A DNA stretch of 40,366 nucleotides from Clostridium sp. CAG:440 (GTDB lineage: Bacteria; Bacillota; Clostridia; TANB77; CAG-508). Below, in pieces: positions 1 through 8,506 of this stretch (position 1 is its first letter; every line of letters starts with the position of its first letter). The translations under genes were made by a program, and so were the position numbers. The notes under the pieces are model-generated. The model saw only the letters and a list, made by a program, of their open reading frames with translations. It ran no database searches and was not told where the DNA came from. The stretch spans positions 26,565 to 66,930 of the forward strand of contig FR898631.1 of assembly GCA_000437215.1 (NCBI GenBank). Reading direction: 5' to 3'.

Positions 1-1687
1 GCTCTTCCGAAGAACAAATAATGTTCTGTCAAATATAGACCTAATTAGTATTTTACCAAATTGTGGTTTCCTGTATGGTGGAAGTTCTAAAACAAAAGAA
101 GAAGGAACACCTTTTAAAATTGTTTTAGATAAAATTTTAGAAACCACAAGAGTCATAAAAATTCCTAAAAGAATAACACAAATTACAGCAATTGTAGATA
201 TAATTGAGCCTGCAAAACCACTAATGCTACCAGCAATAAAAATACTTGCAATTGCAATTAAAAATGGGAATCTTCCATTACAAGGAACAAATGCATTTGT
301 AATAATTGCAATTAATCTTTCTCTTGGAGAATCTATAATTCTGCAACCAACAACACCTGCCGCATTACAACCAAAGCCCATACACATTGTTATCATTTGC
401 TTTCCTGTACAACAACATTTTTTAAAAAAGCCATCCATATTAAATGCGATTCTTGGCAAATACCCTAAATCTTCTAAAAATGTAAATAAAGGGAAAAATA
501 TTGCCATAGGAGGAAGCATAACAGAGATAATCCATGTTAAAGTTTGATAAACACCTAAAATAAGCATATTTGATAGCCACTGAGGGCAATTAATAAACTC
601 TGCAAAATTTATTAATTTTTCCTGAAAAAATGCAAACATATTAAAAAGTAATTCTGAAGGATAATTTGCACCAATTATGGTAATCCAAAAGATAACACCT
701 AAAAATAAGATCATGATTGGAATTCCAAATTTTTTAGACGTCAAAATTTTATCTATTTTAATATCTCTTTTACTTTCAGATGATCTTGTAAAACGGCAAA
801 CTTCTTTACTTATTTTTTCTGCTTTTGTTACAATAGAAGAAATGATTACATTTTTAAAATTTGATTTATTTATATTTTCTTGTTCTAAATTACCTAGAAC
901 ATTATTTAATTTTATATTTATATTTTCATTAGTTGTTATATCTATATTTAAATGATTTCCAATGGAATTTAAAATTGTTTTTTCTCCGTCAATAAGTTTT
1001 AAGGAAATCCATCTATATAAGTTTTTGTTTAATTTATATTCTTTTTTTAATTCATTTTCTAAAATTTTTATATTATCTTCAATAAGTTTATTGTATTTAG
1101 GTTTGCTTGGCAAAATAGAAATCTTTTTTTCACATACCTTGTAAATAGTTGAAATTAGATTATTTAAAGTTTTTTTCTTTTTTGCAATTGTTCCAACAAC
1201 AGGACAGCCAAGTAATGAAGATAGTTTATCTAAATCAATATTAATGCCTTTAGATTTTGCTTCATCTAGTAAATTTACACAAACAATAATATTATCTGTA
1301 ATTTCCATAGTTTGGTAAACCAAATTTAAATTTCGCTCTAAACAAGTAGCATCAACAACAATTACGGTAACATCAGGCTTTTCAAAACAAATATAATCCC
1401 TTGCAATTTCTTCTTCTTCAGAATTTGACATTAAAGAATAAGTACCAGGAATATCAACAAATAAAAATTTTTTACTTAAATATGTACAAGTGCCACTAGC
1501 ATTAGCAACGGTCTTACCGAGGCCAGTTACCAGTATGTTGATGCATACCTGTTAGGGCATTAAAAATAGTTGATTTTCCAACATTTGGATTTCCTGCAAA
1601 AGCAATGGTATAATCACATTGCTCTTTTAGTAAATTAAATTCATCTCCTAAAAGATTAGAACCTGTTGAAGCCTTGGTAAGACCCAT
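1..1687 (-). CDS. feoB: Ferrous iron transporter FeoB, partial, needs two +1 frameshifts at CGG
   Basis: FeoB is the GTPase-coupled inner-membrane Fe(II) permease. The start ATG at 1687 follows an AGGTGA ribosome binding site. The G domain shows G1 GNPNVGKST (residues 32-40), the G2 region HTGNWPGKTV, G3 DIPGTYS and a G4-like NLLDEA. Further on come membrane segments with the family hallmarks MGFGCNAAGVVG and TNAFVPCNGRFPF. The gene leaves the window at base 1, so the C-terminus is missing. The frame breaks after Pro56: the zero frame reads CCT CGG TAA, whereas skipping one C gives NWP-GKTV exactly as in the family. A second identical event lies at bases 6-9, where skipping C turns VLRKS into the family motif VLGRA. 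Both shifts sit at conserved glycines. feoA lies just upstream on the same strand, so feoAB is an iron uptake operon. Identification is secure; whether the frame is corrected during translation is inference. Confidence 0.93.
6..9 (-). other. Candidate +1 frameshift site CGGA (feoB site 2)
   Basis: On the coding strand the codons run GTT CTT CGG AAG AGC. Skipping the C at base 9 gives GTT CTT GGA AGA GC, that is VLGRA, the conserved FeoB segment following FDRTLF. Caution: the site lies within ten bases of the contig edge, and the first ten bases (GCTCTTCCGA) also match the end of a common Illumina adapter. The match of GGA AGA GC to the expected Gly-Arg-Ala in the right frame argues for genuine sequence, but this is the weakest of the six sites. 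Confidence 0.55.
1516..1519 (-). other. Candidate +1 frameshift site CGGT (feoB site 1)
   Basis: The coding strand reads TGG CCT CGG TAA GAC. In zero frame the protein would end one codon after CGG, at residue 57. Omitting the C at 1519 gives TGG CCT GGT AAG ACC, WPGKT, the switch-I segment of the FeoB G domain, and opens a frame to the window edge. This is the only one of the six sites where a stop codon directly follows CGG. Confidence 0.85.
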
Positions 1688-1732
1688 AAAATCACCTCTA
1701 AATAATTTATATAATTATATTCTATGTTCTTT

Positions 1733-1972
1733 TTAATATTTTGTGATTATTTTTATTTGTTTTGCATCTTCTTTTCTTATTGCAATAACACTATTTCTAA
1801 CCTCAAATGCTCTTGGGTCAGAAGAAGGACTAATCAAAATTGGCGTTATTGGAGTTCCACAAATTAACCCCAAATCTAGAAGCCTTCTTTTTACATTATC
1901 TATACAATTTATATCTTTAATTATTCCTGTTTTATTTAAAGGCAAATCACTTAAAATTTTAACACTTTCCAT
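1733..1972 (-). CDS. feoA: Ferrous iron transport accessory protein FeoA
   Basis: FeoA is a small cytoplasmic SH3-like protein that works with FeoB in Fe(II) uptake. The 79-residue product begins MESVKILSDL and has the typical order: a SDLPLNKTGIIKDI strand region, RRLLDLGLICGTPI (the conserved LGL turn), PSSDPRAFEV and a C-terminal SVIAIRKEDAKQI segment. I chose the ATG at 1972 because AAAAGGAG stands just before it; the upstream in-frame ATG at 2005 has no ribosome binding site. It lies 45 bases upstream of feoB on the same strand and is almost certainly cotranscribed with it. No clear metal-regulator operator could be recognised in the AT-rich upstream region. Confidence 0.93.
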   Translation of the reverse strand: MESVKILSDLPLNKTGIIKDINCIDNVKRRLLDLGLICGTPITPILISPSSDPRAFEVRNSVIAIRKEDAKQIKIITKY

Positions 1973-2124
1973 ATTGTAGCTCCTTTTGGTTTTAATACAT
2001 TTCATTTTTTTAGTTTAGTTATAATATATTATATTTTTGTAAAAAATAAATGTTACTTCTTGACTTTTTTTATCAGTTATGGAAAAATAAAGAAGAATTT
2101 AATAAAAAGGAAGGATTGGTAAAA

Positions 2125-2586
2125 ATGGAAAAAATAAGAGGATTTGAGGTAGCAAAAGGATTTGAAAATAGTAATATAAATTTACCTGTTAGAAAAACAA
2201 AATATTCAGCAGGATATGATATAGAAGCTGCAGAAGATTGCATTGTTCCAGCTTTTAAAAGAGGTCAAAAGCCTACATTAATAAAAACTGGTTTAAAATC
2301 ATATATGCAAGATGATGAAGTTTTAATACTTGCAAATAGAAGTTCAAACCCAGGAAAAAAAGGATTAATATTAGCTAATAGTATAGGAGTTATTGACAAA
2401 GATTACTATGGAAATCCAGATAATGATGGACATATAATGTTTGCATTTTATAATATAAAAGATGAAGACGTGCAAATAAAAAAAGGTGATTGTATAGGAC
2501 AAGCAATCTTCCAAAAATATATGGTGGCAGATAATGATAATGCACAAGGGGAAAGACTAGGAGGTTTTGGTTCAACAAGTAAATAA
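2125..2586 (+). CDS. dut: dUTP diphosphatase (trimeric dUTPase)
   Basis: dUTPase hydrolyses dUTP to dUMP and pyrophosphate, keeping uracil out of DNA and feeding dTMP synthesis. The 153-residue product has the five trimeric dUTPase motifs in order: motif 1 SAGYDIEAAED, motif 2 ANRSSNPGKKGL, motif 3 IGVIDKDYYGN with the catalytic Asp, motif 4 KGDCIGQAIFQ, and the C-terminal motif 5 GERLGGFGSTSK that closes over the active site. The start at 2125 is preferred over the in-frame ATG at 2050 because AAGGAAGG precedes it and the family begins near here. It is divergent from feoAB. A hairpin with a T-run follows, so it seems monocistronic. Confidence 0.93.
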   Translation: MEKIRGFEVAKGFENSNINLPVRKTKYSAGYDIEAAEDCIVPAFKRGQKPTLIKTGLKSYMQDDEVLILANRSSNPGKKGLILANSIGVIDKDYYGNPDNDGHIMFAFYNIKDEDVQIKKGDCIGQAIFQKYMVADNDNAQGERLGGFGSTSK

Positions 2587-2676
2587 ATCTACTTATTGGT
2601 CAAAAATAAATAAAAAAATTTATATTTCTATAATGCTTGAGACACAAGACTTTTAAGGAAAATAAACATAAAAAGT

Positions 2677-2708
2677 AATGGTAAAAGCTTTGACTTTTAC
2701 CATTTTTT
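2677..2708 (+). terminator. Rho-independent terminator after dut
   Basis: The perfect stem TGGTAAAAG / CTTTTACCA with a short loop is followed by a run of six T. Its descending arm carries the -35 hexamer of the carD promoter, so terminator and promoter overlap. Confidence 0.75.
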
Positions 2709-2718
2709 GTTGTATAAT
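2690..2718 (+). promoter_or_regulatory. Sigma-A promoter of carD
   Basis: TTGACT at 2690-2695, a 17-base spacer, and a perfect TATAAT at 2713-2718. The spacer holds the T-run of the dut terminator. Confidence 0.8.
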
Positions 2719-2737
2719 AAATATGGTTAAAAAATCC

Positions 2738-2768
2738 AATAAAGTTATAATATTTACATAACTTTATT
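2738..2768 (+). promoter_or_regulatory. Perfect 11-bp palindrome in the carD leader
   Basis: AATAAAGTTAT and its exact inverse, separated by nine bases, lie about 20 bases downstream of the carD -10 box and are followed by a T-rich run. It could be an attenuator-like hairpin in the 5' leader or a binding site for a dimeric regulator. Function not known. Confidence 0.5.
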
Positions 2769-2813
2769 ATATTTTTTCTGCCAAATAGTTAATACTTGAA
2801 AGGAGTGACTTAC

Positions 2814-3380
2814 ATGTTCAATGTAGGCGATAAAATTGTATACCCAATGCATGGAGCAGGAGTAATTGATGCAATAGAAGAAAAAGATATATTAGGAGAA
2901 AAACAAGCTTATTACATACTAAAAATGCCTGGAGAAGTTAAAGTAATGGTACCAACAGCAAAGGCAGACGAGGTTGGAGTAAGAAATATAATAGATAAAG
3001 AATCGGCAGATAAAGTATTTGGAGTATTTGAAAAAGACGAAACAGAAATGGACAAAAATTGGAATAAACGTTATAGAGATAACATGGATAAAATGAAAAG
3101 TGGAGACATATATGAAATAGCAGATGTAGTTAGAAACTTAAGTTTTAAACAAAAAGAAAAAGGACTATCTACAGGTGAAAAGAAAATGTTAAACAATGCA
3201 AAACAAATATTAGTTAGTGAACTTGTTTTAGCAGAACATTCTAGTCAAGCAGAAGTAGAACAATTAATAGAAAATAAAATAAACACATCATTTAATATAT
3301 TTAGATCAGAAGATGTAATAAAAGAAAGTGTTGTTAAAAAATTCATTCCGTTTGAAGGAACTGGAACAGAAAATTTATAA
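2814..3380 (+). CDS. carD: CarD/CdnL-family RNA polymerase-binding regulator
   Basis: CarD-family proteins bind the RNA polymerase beta subunit through an N-terminal Tudor-like RID domain and stabilise open promoter complexes, notably at rRNA promoters. The 188-residue product begins MFNVGDKIVYPMHGAGVI, the signature start of this domain (shared with Mfd), running to about residue 65. A helical C-terminal DNA-binding domain follows, with RDNMDKMKSGDIYEIADVVRNL typical of the family. The ATG at 2814 is chosen because GAAAGGAG stands about nine bases before it; the ATG at 2796 lies upstream of that site. The gene has its own strong promoter and ends in a bidirectional terminator, so it is transcribed alone. 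Confidence 0.9.
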   Translation: MFNVGDKIVYPMHGAGVIDAIEEKDILGEKQAYYILKMPGEVKVMVPTAKADEVGVRNIIDKESADKVFGVFEKDETEMDKNWNKRYRDNMDKMKSGDIYEIADVVRNLSFKQKEKGLSTGEKKMLNNAKQILVSELVLAEHSSQAEVEQLIENKINTSFNIFRSEDVIKESVVKKFIPFEGTGTENL

Positions 3381-3430
3381 AATAAACATATAAAAAAGAG
3401 GCTTTAGCCTCTTTTTTATATGTTTATTTT
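3379..3430. terminator. Bidirectional terminator between carD and mgtA-like gene
   Basis: A long near-perfect palindrome centred on AAAAGAGGCTTTAGCCTCTTTT with T-runs on both strands. It serves the two convergent genes, and its left arm touches the last bases of carD. Confidence 0.9.
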
Positions 3431-6036
3431 AAATCCATTCACCATATTTTTTAATATAAATTTTCTTTGCAATTAAAGCTACAAAACAATATAAAATAGG
3501 AACTATAATAATAATACTTAAATATTTAAGTTCCAATGGAACAAGTCCAATAACATTACCTAAAATAGTATAAGGGACAACAATTCCTACAATACTAAGA
3601 AGTATAGAAGAGAAATATACCATTTTATGTGCATTACTTTGAACAAATGGAATTTTTGCAGTTCTTATAATATGCATTCCAACTAAATTTGAAACTATAC
3701 TATAGCTAAACCATATAGTTTGGAATGTAGCAACATCTCTAACAGAGAAAATAAACCACATAGCAGCAAAAACAATTAAATCAAAGCATGAACTTAAAGG
3801 TCCCATAAATAGCATAAAATGTTTTAAACTTTTAACATCAAATCTTTTTGGCTTTTGCAAATATTCTTTATCAACATTATCAAAAGGTAGTGTAAGTTGA
3901 CCTAGGTCATATAGTAAGCTTTCAACAAGTAATTGAATAGGTGTTTCTGGTAAAAATGGTAAAAGTATACTTGCAATTACTATAGAAACAACTTCACCAA
4001 AGTTGAAACTTGAAGCCATTTTAATATATTTCATTAGATTACCAAAAGTTTTTCTTCCGTTCTGTAACACCGTCTAACAATACGTTTAAATCTTTTTCAA
4101 GCAATATTATATCTGCAGATTCTTTTGCAATGTCAACTGCTGTATCAACAGAAACGCCAACATCTGAATTAGTAAGAGAAGGACTATCATTAATACCATC
4201 GCCCATATAACCAACTATATTTCCAGAGTCTTTTAGTAGTCTTACAATTCTTGCTTTTTGTATTGGAGAAAGTTTAGCAAATATATTTGTTTTCTTTAAA
4301 AGCCTAATCACAGCTAAATCTTGAAGCTTATCAATTTCGCTGCCAAGTACAATATTTTTAGATTTTATTCCTACTTTATTACAAACACATCTTGTTACTT
4401 CACTATTATCACCTGTTAGTACAATAACTCTAATTCCAGCTTTATTTAATTTTTCAATAGATTCTTTTGCACTTTCTTTTGGGGGATCTAAAAAACCAAT
4501 AAATCCAAGTAAAACCATGTTTTTTTCTATACTAACATCAAAGTTTTGTATATCATTTATGTCGTTTTTTTGACACACAGCTACAACTCTTAGGCCATCT
4601 TTATTTAGAGATTTACTTATTTTTTTAATATTTTCTTTAATTTTATTTGTTATATTTGTAACTTCACCTTTATAATCAACCATGGTACATATGCTTAAAA
4701 TTTCTTCAACTGCACCTTTGGTTATCATTTGTTTTTTTGTACCATCTGTAACTATAACAGATAAACGTCTACGTGAAAAATCAAATGGAATTTCATCAAT
4801 TATTTTATATTTTTCTTTAATTTCATCCATTCCATTTTTTAAGCCCCTTTCAATAACTGCCTCATCTATATTTCCTTTTAAACCTGTTTGAAAATAAGAA
4901 TTTAAAAATGCATGTTTTAAAATTCTTAAATCTTCGTCACCATTAATGTTTAGGTATTTTTCAAGCACAATTTTATCTTCTGTTAATGTTCCTGTTTTAT
5001 CTGTACATAATATATTCATTCCACCTAAGCTTTGAATTGAGTCTAATTTTTTTACAATAGTTTTTTTCTTAGACATTCTAACAGCACCTTTTGAAAGACA
5101 AGATGAAAGAATAACAGGAAGAAGAAGAGGGGTTATTCCAATTGCTATTGCAACTGCAAATGTAAATGCAGTTAGATTGTCATGTTTCCATGCATTTAAA
5201 ACAAAAATTAGTGGTATTAATATAATCATAAATCTAATTAGTAATTTACTAATACTTTCAATTCCTTTTTGGAATGAAGTTTTTGGTTTGCCAGATAGGG
5301 TATGTGCTATTTGGCCAAAATAGGTTGAATCTGCTGTTTTTATAACTATGCCTTTGGCACTACCACTAATAACATTTGTTCCCATAAAGCAAATTGTATC
5401 TAAATCTGATATGTTATCTATTTCTTCTAGTTGCATTTGAGAATTTATTTGTTTTTTTACTGCATCAGATTCGCCTGTTAAAGATGATTGACTAACATAT
5501 AAATCTTTTGCTTCAATAATTCTTAAGTCAGCTGGAATCATACTACCAGCAGATAAAATAACTGTGTCTCCAATAACAATTTCTTTTATTGGTATTTTTA
5601 TTTCTTTTCCATTTCTAATAACTGAACATGTTGTAGCAACTAATGCTTTTAATTTTTCGGCCGATTTATTAGACCTATAAACTTCAAAGAATTCTAAAAA
5701 TGTACTTGCTAATATTAAAATAATAATTACTATTATATTTGCAAAACTTGGTGTTTCAGGTAAAAATACGTCTGTGTAAAATAGTACTAATGTAATTCCA
5801 AGTAAAATTGCATTAAATGGGCTAAACAAGCTACTTAGTAGGTAGTTATACCATTTTTTTGGCTTAGCTTGTTTAATTTCATTAAAGCCAAGGCTATGTA
5901 ATCTATTTTCGGCTTCTTTATTTGTTAATCCTTTTTCTTTGACTTTAAATTTTTTAATAAAGTCTTCTTTGCTTAAAGTGCATTCTTCACCATACATTTT
6001 AAGTACTGTGTTTTCTGTCTTTTTTGTTTCTTGCAT
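3429..6036 (-). CDS. mgtA: Magnesium-type P-type ATPase (MgtA/MgtB-like) with one +1 frameshift at CGG
   Basis: This is a membrane P-type ATPase of the Mg2+ importer class (P3B). Seen in order: an N-terminal cytoplasmic segment, a first pair of membrane helices (about residues 70-110), the actuator domain with TGES, ITPLLLPVILS in the fourth membrane helix, the phosphorylation motif DKTGTLT (Asp346), the hinge motif GDGINDSP (about 612-617), and a C-terminal membrane bundle ending KYGEWI. The frame breaks after Glu659: zero frame GAA CGG AAG reaches TAA five codons later, while skipping C gives TEGRKTFGN, matching the MgtA sequence around this point, and restores an 868-residue protein. The C-terminal part LPFLPETPIQLLVESLLYDLGQL also fits MgtA. 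A TATACT -10 box precedes the gene. I saw no recognisable Mg riboswitch in the short leader. Confidence 0.9.
4056..4059 (-). other. Candidate +1 frameshift site CGGA (mgtA)
   Basis: The coding strand reads ACA GAA CGG AAG AAA. Removing the C at 4059 gives ACA GAA GGA AGA AAA ACT, TEGRKT, the conserved junction between the P domain and the fifth membrane helix. The zero frame ends after RKKNFW. All 209 residues after the shift match the expected MgtA C-terminus. Confidence 0.88.
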
Positions 6037-6072
6037 TTTTTATTCCTTCTTTCGTAAATTTTTCTACTTAAA

Positions 6073-6100
6073 AGTATACCACTAAAATGAAAAAATGAAA
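6073..6100 (-). promoter_or_regulatory. Possible promoter of the mgtA-like gene
   Basis: On the minus strand a good -10 box TATACT (6078-6073) is preceded at 16 bases by the weak hexamer TTTCAT. It lies about 40 bases before the start codon. The -35 is poor, so this is a modest call. Confidence 0.4.
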
Positions 6101-6186
6101 CAGATTTTTTTTATATTTTAAAAAATTTAATATTTTTTTAAGGTTTTAGGGGTAAATTTATATTAATAAAATAAAGGAGGAAAAAT

Positions 6187-8085
6187 ATGAAAAGAATTTT
6201 AAAAAATGTTATTATGATTTTAATTATAATAGCAGTAGGAATAGGAAGCTATTTCACAATGAAGGATGTAAATAATGGCGCACAGCCTAGTAAAATGGAA
6301 AATCAAGAAATGAGTCAAGATGGTCAAAATGAACCACCTGCAAAACCAGAAGAAAATGGTGAAAATACTTCATCTGAAAAAAACAATCAAAGTAGTAAAA
6401 ATACGATACCAGCAAAACCGGAAGAAAATAGTCAAAACACATCATCTGAAAAAAGTAATCAAAGTAACCAAAGTACACCACCTGAAAAGCCAGAGCAAAA
6501 CAGTGATAGTAACAACGAAAATACACAGCCACAAATGCAAAATGGAGAAAGTAATCAAACTATGACACAGATGAATGAAGGAGAAAATCAGCAAACTCCA
6601 CCACAAATGCCAAGCGGTGAAAAACAAATTGAAGGTATTTATTATGTTTTATTTGCAATAGAGGGGATTGTTATATCAACTCTTATAATATACTTAATAA
6701 TGTCTAAATTTAATAAATTAACTTTTAGTCAAACACTAGAAAAAATAAATAAAAAGGTTATATTTATAATTATGATAATAATTGTTACAGTTATTTTAAC
6801 AGTAGTTCAAGCAATTATAACCAAGAATGTATTTTTATCAAATGGACCTGAAAATAATATGCGAATGAAGCCTGGAGGAGATATGAATTCATCATCTTCA
6901 TCAGTAACACAAACCGGAGCTACAACAGTTGACGATACAACTACATTAGATGAATCAACATATACTACTCAAAATAGTGATGAGAGTGTAATTTTGGTTC
7001 AAAATGGAGGAAATGCAACAATTGATGGAGCTAAAGTTTCTAAAACAGGCGGAGATAGTTCAAATACAGAAAACTCTGAGTTTTATGGAGTTAACTCAGG
7101 AATTTTAGTAACAAAAAATTCAACTGCAACAATAAAAAATGCAACAATTTCAACAGATGCAAAAGGAAGTAATGCTGTATTTTCAACAGGTACAGATTCT
7201 AAAATTTATATAAGTGATTCAACTATAACAACAACAGGAAGTTCTTCTTCAAGAGGATTAGATGCAACTTATGGTGGTTATATTGAAGCTGATAATGTTA
7301 CAATCTCAACACAAGGTGGAAGTTGTGCAACACTTGCAACAGACAGAGGTGAAGGAACAGTAATTGCTAAAAATTCTAAGTTAGAAACAAATGGAACTGG
7401 CTCACCTGTAATATATTCTACAGGTAATATAAGTATTGAAAATACACAAGGAACTGCAAATGGTTCGCAAATGGTAGTAATAGAGGGAAAAAACTCAGCA
7501 ACTGTAAAAAACTCTACATTAACTGCTAGTGGAAAAGGAAATAGAGGAGATACAGACCAAGCAGGAATTATGATATACCAATCAATGTCTGGAGATGCAG
7601 GGGAAGGAACAGGAACATTTACAGCAACAAATTCTAACTTAAGTGTGCAAGAAAATTCTAGCTATTATAAAACAGCGCCAATGTTTTTTATAACAAATAC
7701 TGATGCAATTATAAATTTAAATAATTGTAAATTAAGTTATGGAAGTAATATATTGATTAGTAGTAAAGGAACAACACAATGGGGAAAAACAGGATCTAAT
7801 GTTGGAAATTTAACATTTAATGCTGAAAATCAAAAGCTTGAAGGAGATATAGAAATTGATAATATATCTACATTAACTATGAATCTAACAAGCAGTTCAT
7901 ATACAGGAACTATAAATGGCGATAATACAGCAAAACAAATAGATATAAAATTAGATAGTAATTCAACAATAACATTAACAGGTGATTCTTATGTTACATC
8001 ATTAGAAGATGATGATAATAGCTATAGCAATATAAATTTAAATGGATATAAATTATATGTAAATGGAACAGCTATAACAAAATAG
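6187..8085 (+). CDS. Membrane-anchored right-handed beta-helix surface protein
   Basis: A 632-residue surface protein of unknown ligand. It has an N-terminal membrane segment (residues 5-23), then a long Gln/Asn/Pro/Glu-rich linker in which a unit close to KPEENGENTSSEKNNQS recurs three times (about 53-105). Two more hydrophobic helices follow (about 151-170 and 191-212). The remaining 400 residues are Thr/Ser/Asn-rich with regularly spaced short strands such as GNATIDGAKVS, NSTATIKNATIS and DSKIYISDSTIT, the pattern of a right-handed parallel beta-helix (pectate-lyase-like fold). No catalytic residues were recognised; adhesion or carbohydrate binding is possible. The start has an AAAGGAGG site seven bases before it. 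It is a single gene between divergent mgtA and the split peroxiredoxin. The fold is inferred from the repeat pattern only. Confidence 0.7.
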   Translation: MKRILKNVIMILIIIAVGIGSYFTMKDVNNGAQPSKMENQEMSQDGQNEPPAKPEENGENTSSEKNNQSSKNTIPAKPEENSQNTSSEKSNQSNQSTPPEKPEQNSDSNNENTQPQMQNGESNQTMTQMNEGENQQTPPQMPSGEKQIEGIYYVLFAIEGIVISTLIIYLIMSKFNKLTFSQTLEKINKKVIFIIMIIIVTVILTVVQAIITKNVFLSNGPENNMRMKPGGDMNSSSSSVTQTGATTVDDTTTLDESTYTTQNSDESVILVQNGGNATIDGAKVSKTGGDSSNTENSEFYGVNSGILVTKNSTATIKNATISTDAKGSNAVFSTGTDSKIYISDSTITTTGSSSSRGLDATYGGYIEADNVTISTQGGSCATLATDRGEGTVIAKNSKLETNGTGSPVIYSTGNISIENTQGTANGSQMVVIEGKNSATVKNSTLTASGKGNRGDTDQAGIMIYQSMSGDAGEGTGTFTATNSNLSVQENSSYYKTAPMFFITNTDAIINLNNCKLSYGSNILISSKGTTQWGKTGSNVGNLTFNAENQKLEGDIEIDNISTLTMNLTSSSYTGTINGDNTAKQIDIKLDSNSTITLTGDSYVTSLEDDDNSYSNINLNGYKLYVNGTAITK

Positions 8086-8159
8086 TAATTTAATTAATGG
8101 TAACTAAAATAAACTTTTTTCATAAAATATATAAAATATGAAAGGAGTTTATTTGTTTT

Positions 8160-8336
8160 ATGGATTATGAGTTAATGATGAACGGAAATGTAAAAATAGG
8201 TCAAAGAGCCCCAGATTTTGAAGCAATTACTACATTCGGACCAGTAAAATTAAATGATTATAAAGGAAAATGGTTGGTATTTTTTTCACATCCAGGAGAT
8301 TTTACCCCCATTAAGTCTGCATCTTTGGATGAATAG
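8160..8336 (+). pseudogene. Peroxiredoxin, 5' fragment, interrupted by the mobile element
   Basis: The first 50 codons (8160-8309) encode the start of a 1-Cys/AhpC-type peroxiredoxin: VKIGQRAPDFEAITTFGPVKL and then FFSHPGDFTP. After the proline the sequence changes to element DNA, which adds IKSASLDE and a TAG stop. The peroxidatic cysteine of FTPVCTTE lies on the other side of the element, from 12294, so this fragment cannot be an active enzyme. An AAAGGAG site stands 13 bases before the ATG. Precise excision would join codons 50 and 51 and restore a 240-residue protein. Confidence 0.88.
8301..8329 (+). other. Left attachment site of the element (attL)
   Basis: The core TTTACCCCC (8301-8309) belongs to the Phe-Thr-Pro codons of the host gene. 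The element-side arm CATCTTTGGA (8320-8329) starts 10 bases further and is the exact inverse of the arm at the right end. Confidence 0.8.
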
Positions 8337-8372
8337 ATAAAAACAGTAGATTTAAACTATTGATGTTTACTA

Positions 8373-8427
8373 AAAGTTCTTTGCAAAATGTGTAAATAAT
8401 CCCAAAAAGTCCTTTGAAAAATGTGTA
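8373..8427 (+). repeat. Pair of 22-bp direct repeats near the left end of the element
   Basis: AAAGTTCTTTGCAAAATGTG.. (8373-8394) recurs as AAAGTCCTTTGAAAAATGTG.. (8406-8427), 20 of 22 bases identical, with starts 33 bases (about three helical turns) apart. The pair stands just upstream of the ATPase promoter and may be a repressor or accessory-protein binding site. Confidence 0.6.
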
Positions 8428-8445
8428 TACTTTTGCTAAAGTTAT

Positions 8446-8474
8446 TTGATTTTTGTGAAAAATAATGATATACT
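8446..8474 (+). promoter_or_regulatory. Sigma-A promoter of the element ATPase
   Basis: TTGATT (8446-8451), 17-base spacer, TATACT (8469-8474), about 30 bases before the ATG at 8507. It drives the ATPase gene away from attL. Confidence 0.7.
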
Positions 8475-8506
8475 ATATATAAATATATCATTAGGAGAGT
8501 GATTAT

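Noticed and set aside
6037..6186. Mg riboswitch before the mgtA-like gene
   Set aside because: The leader between the probable promoter and the start is only about 35 bases and shows no conserved M-box structure.
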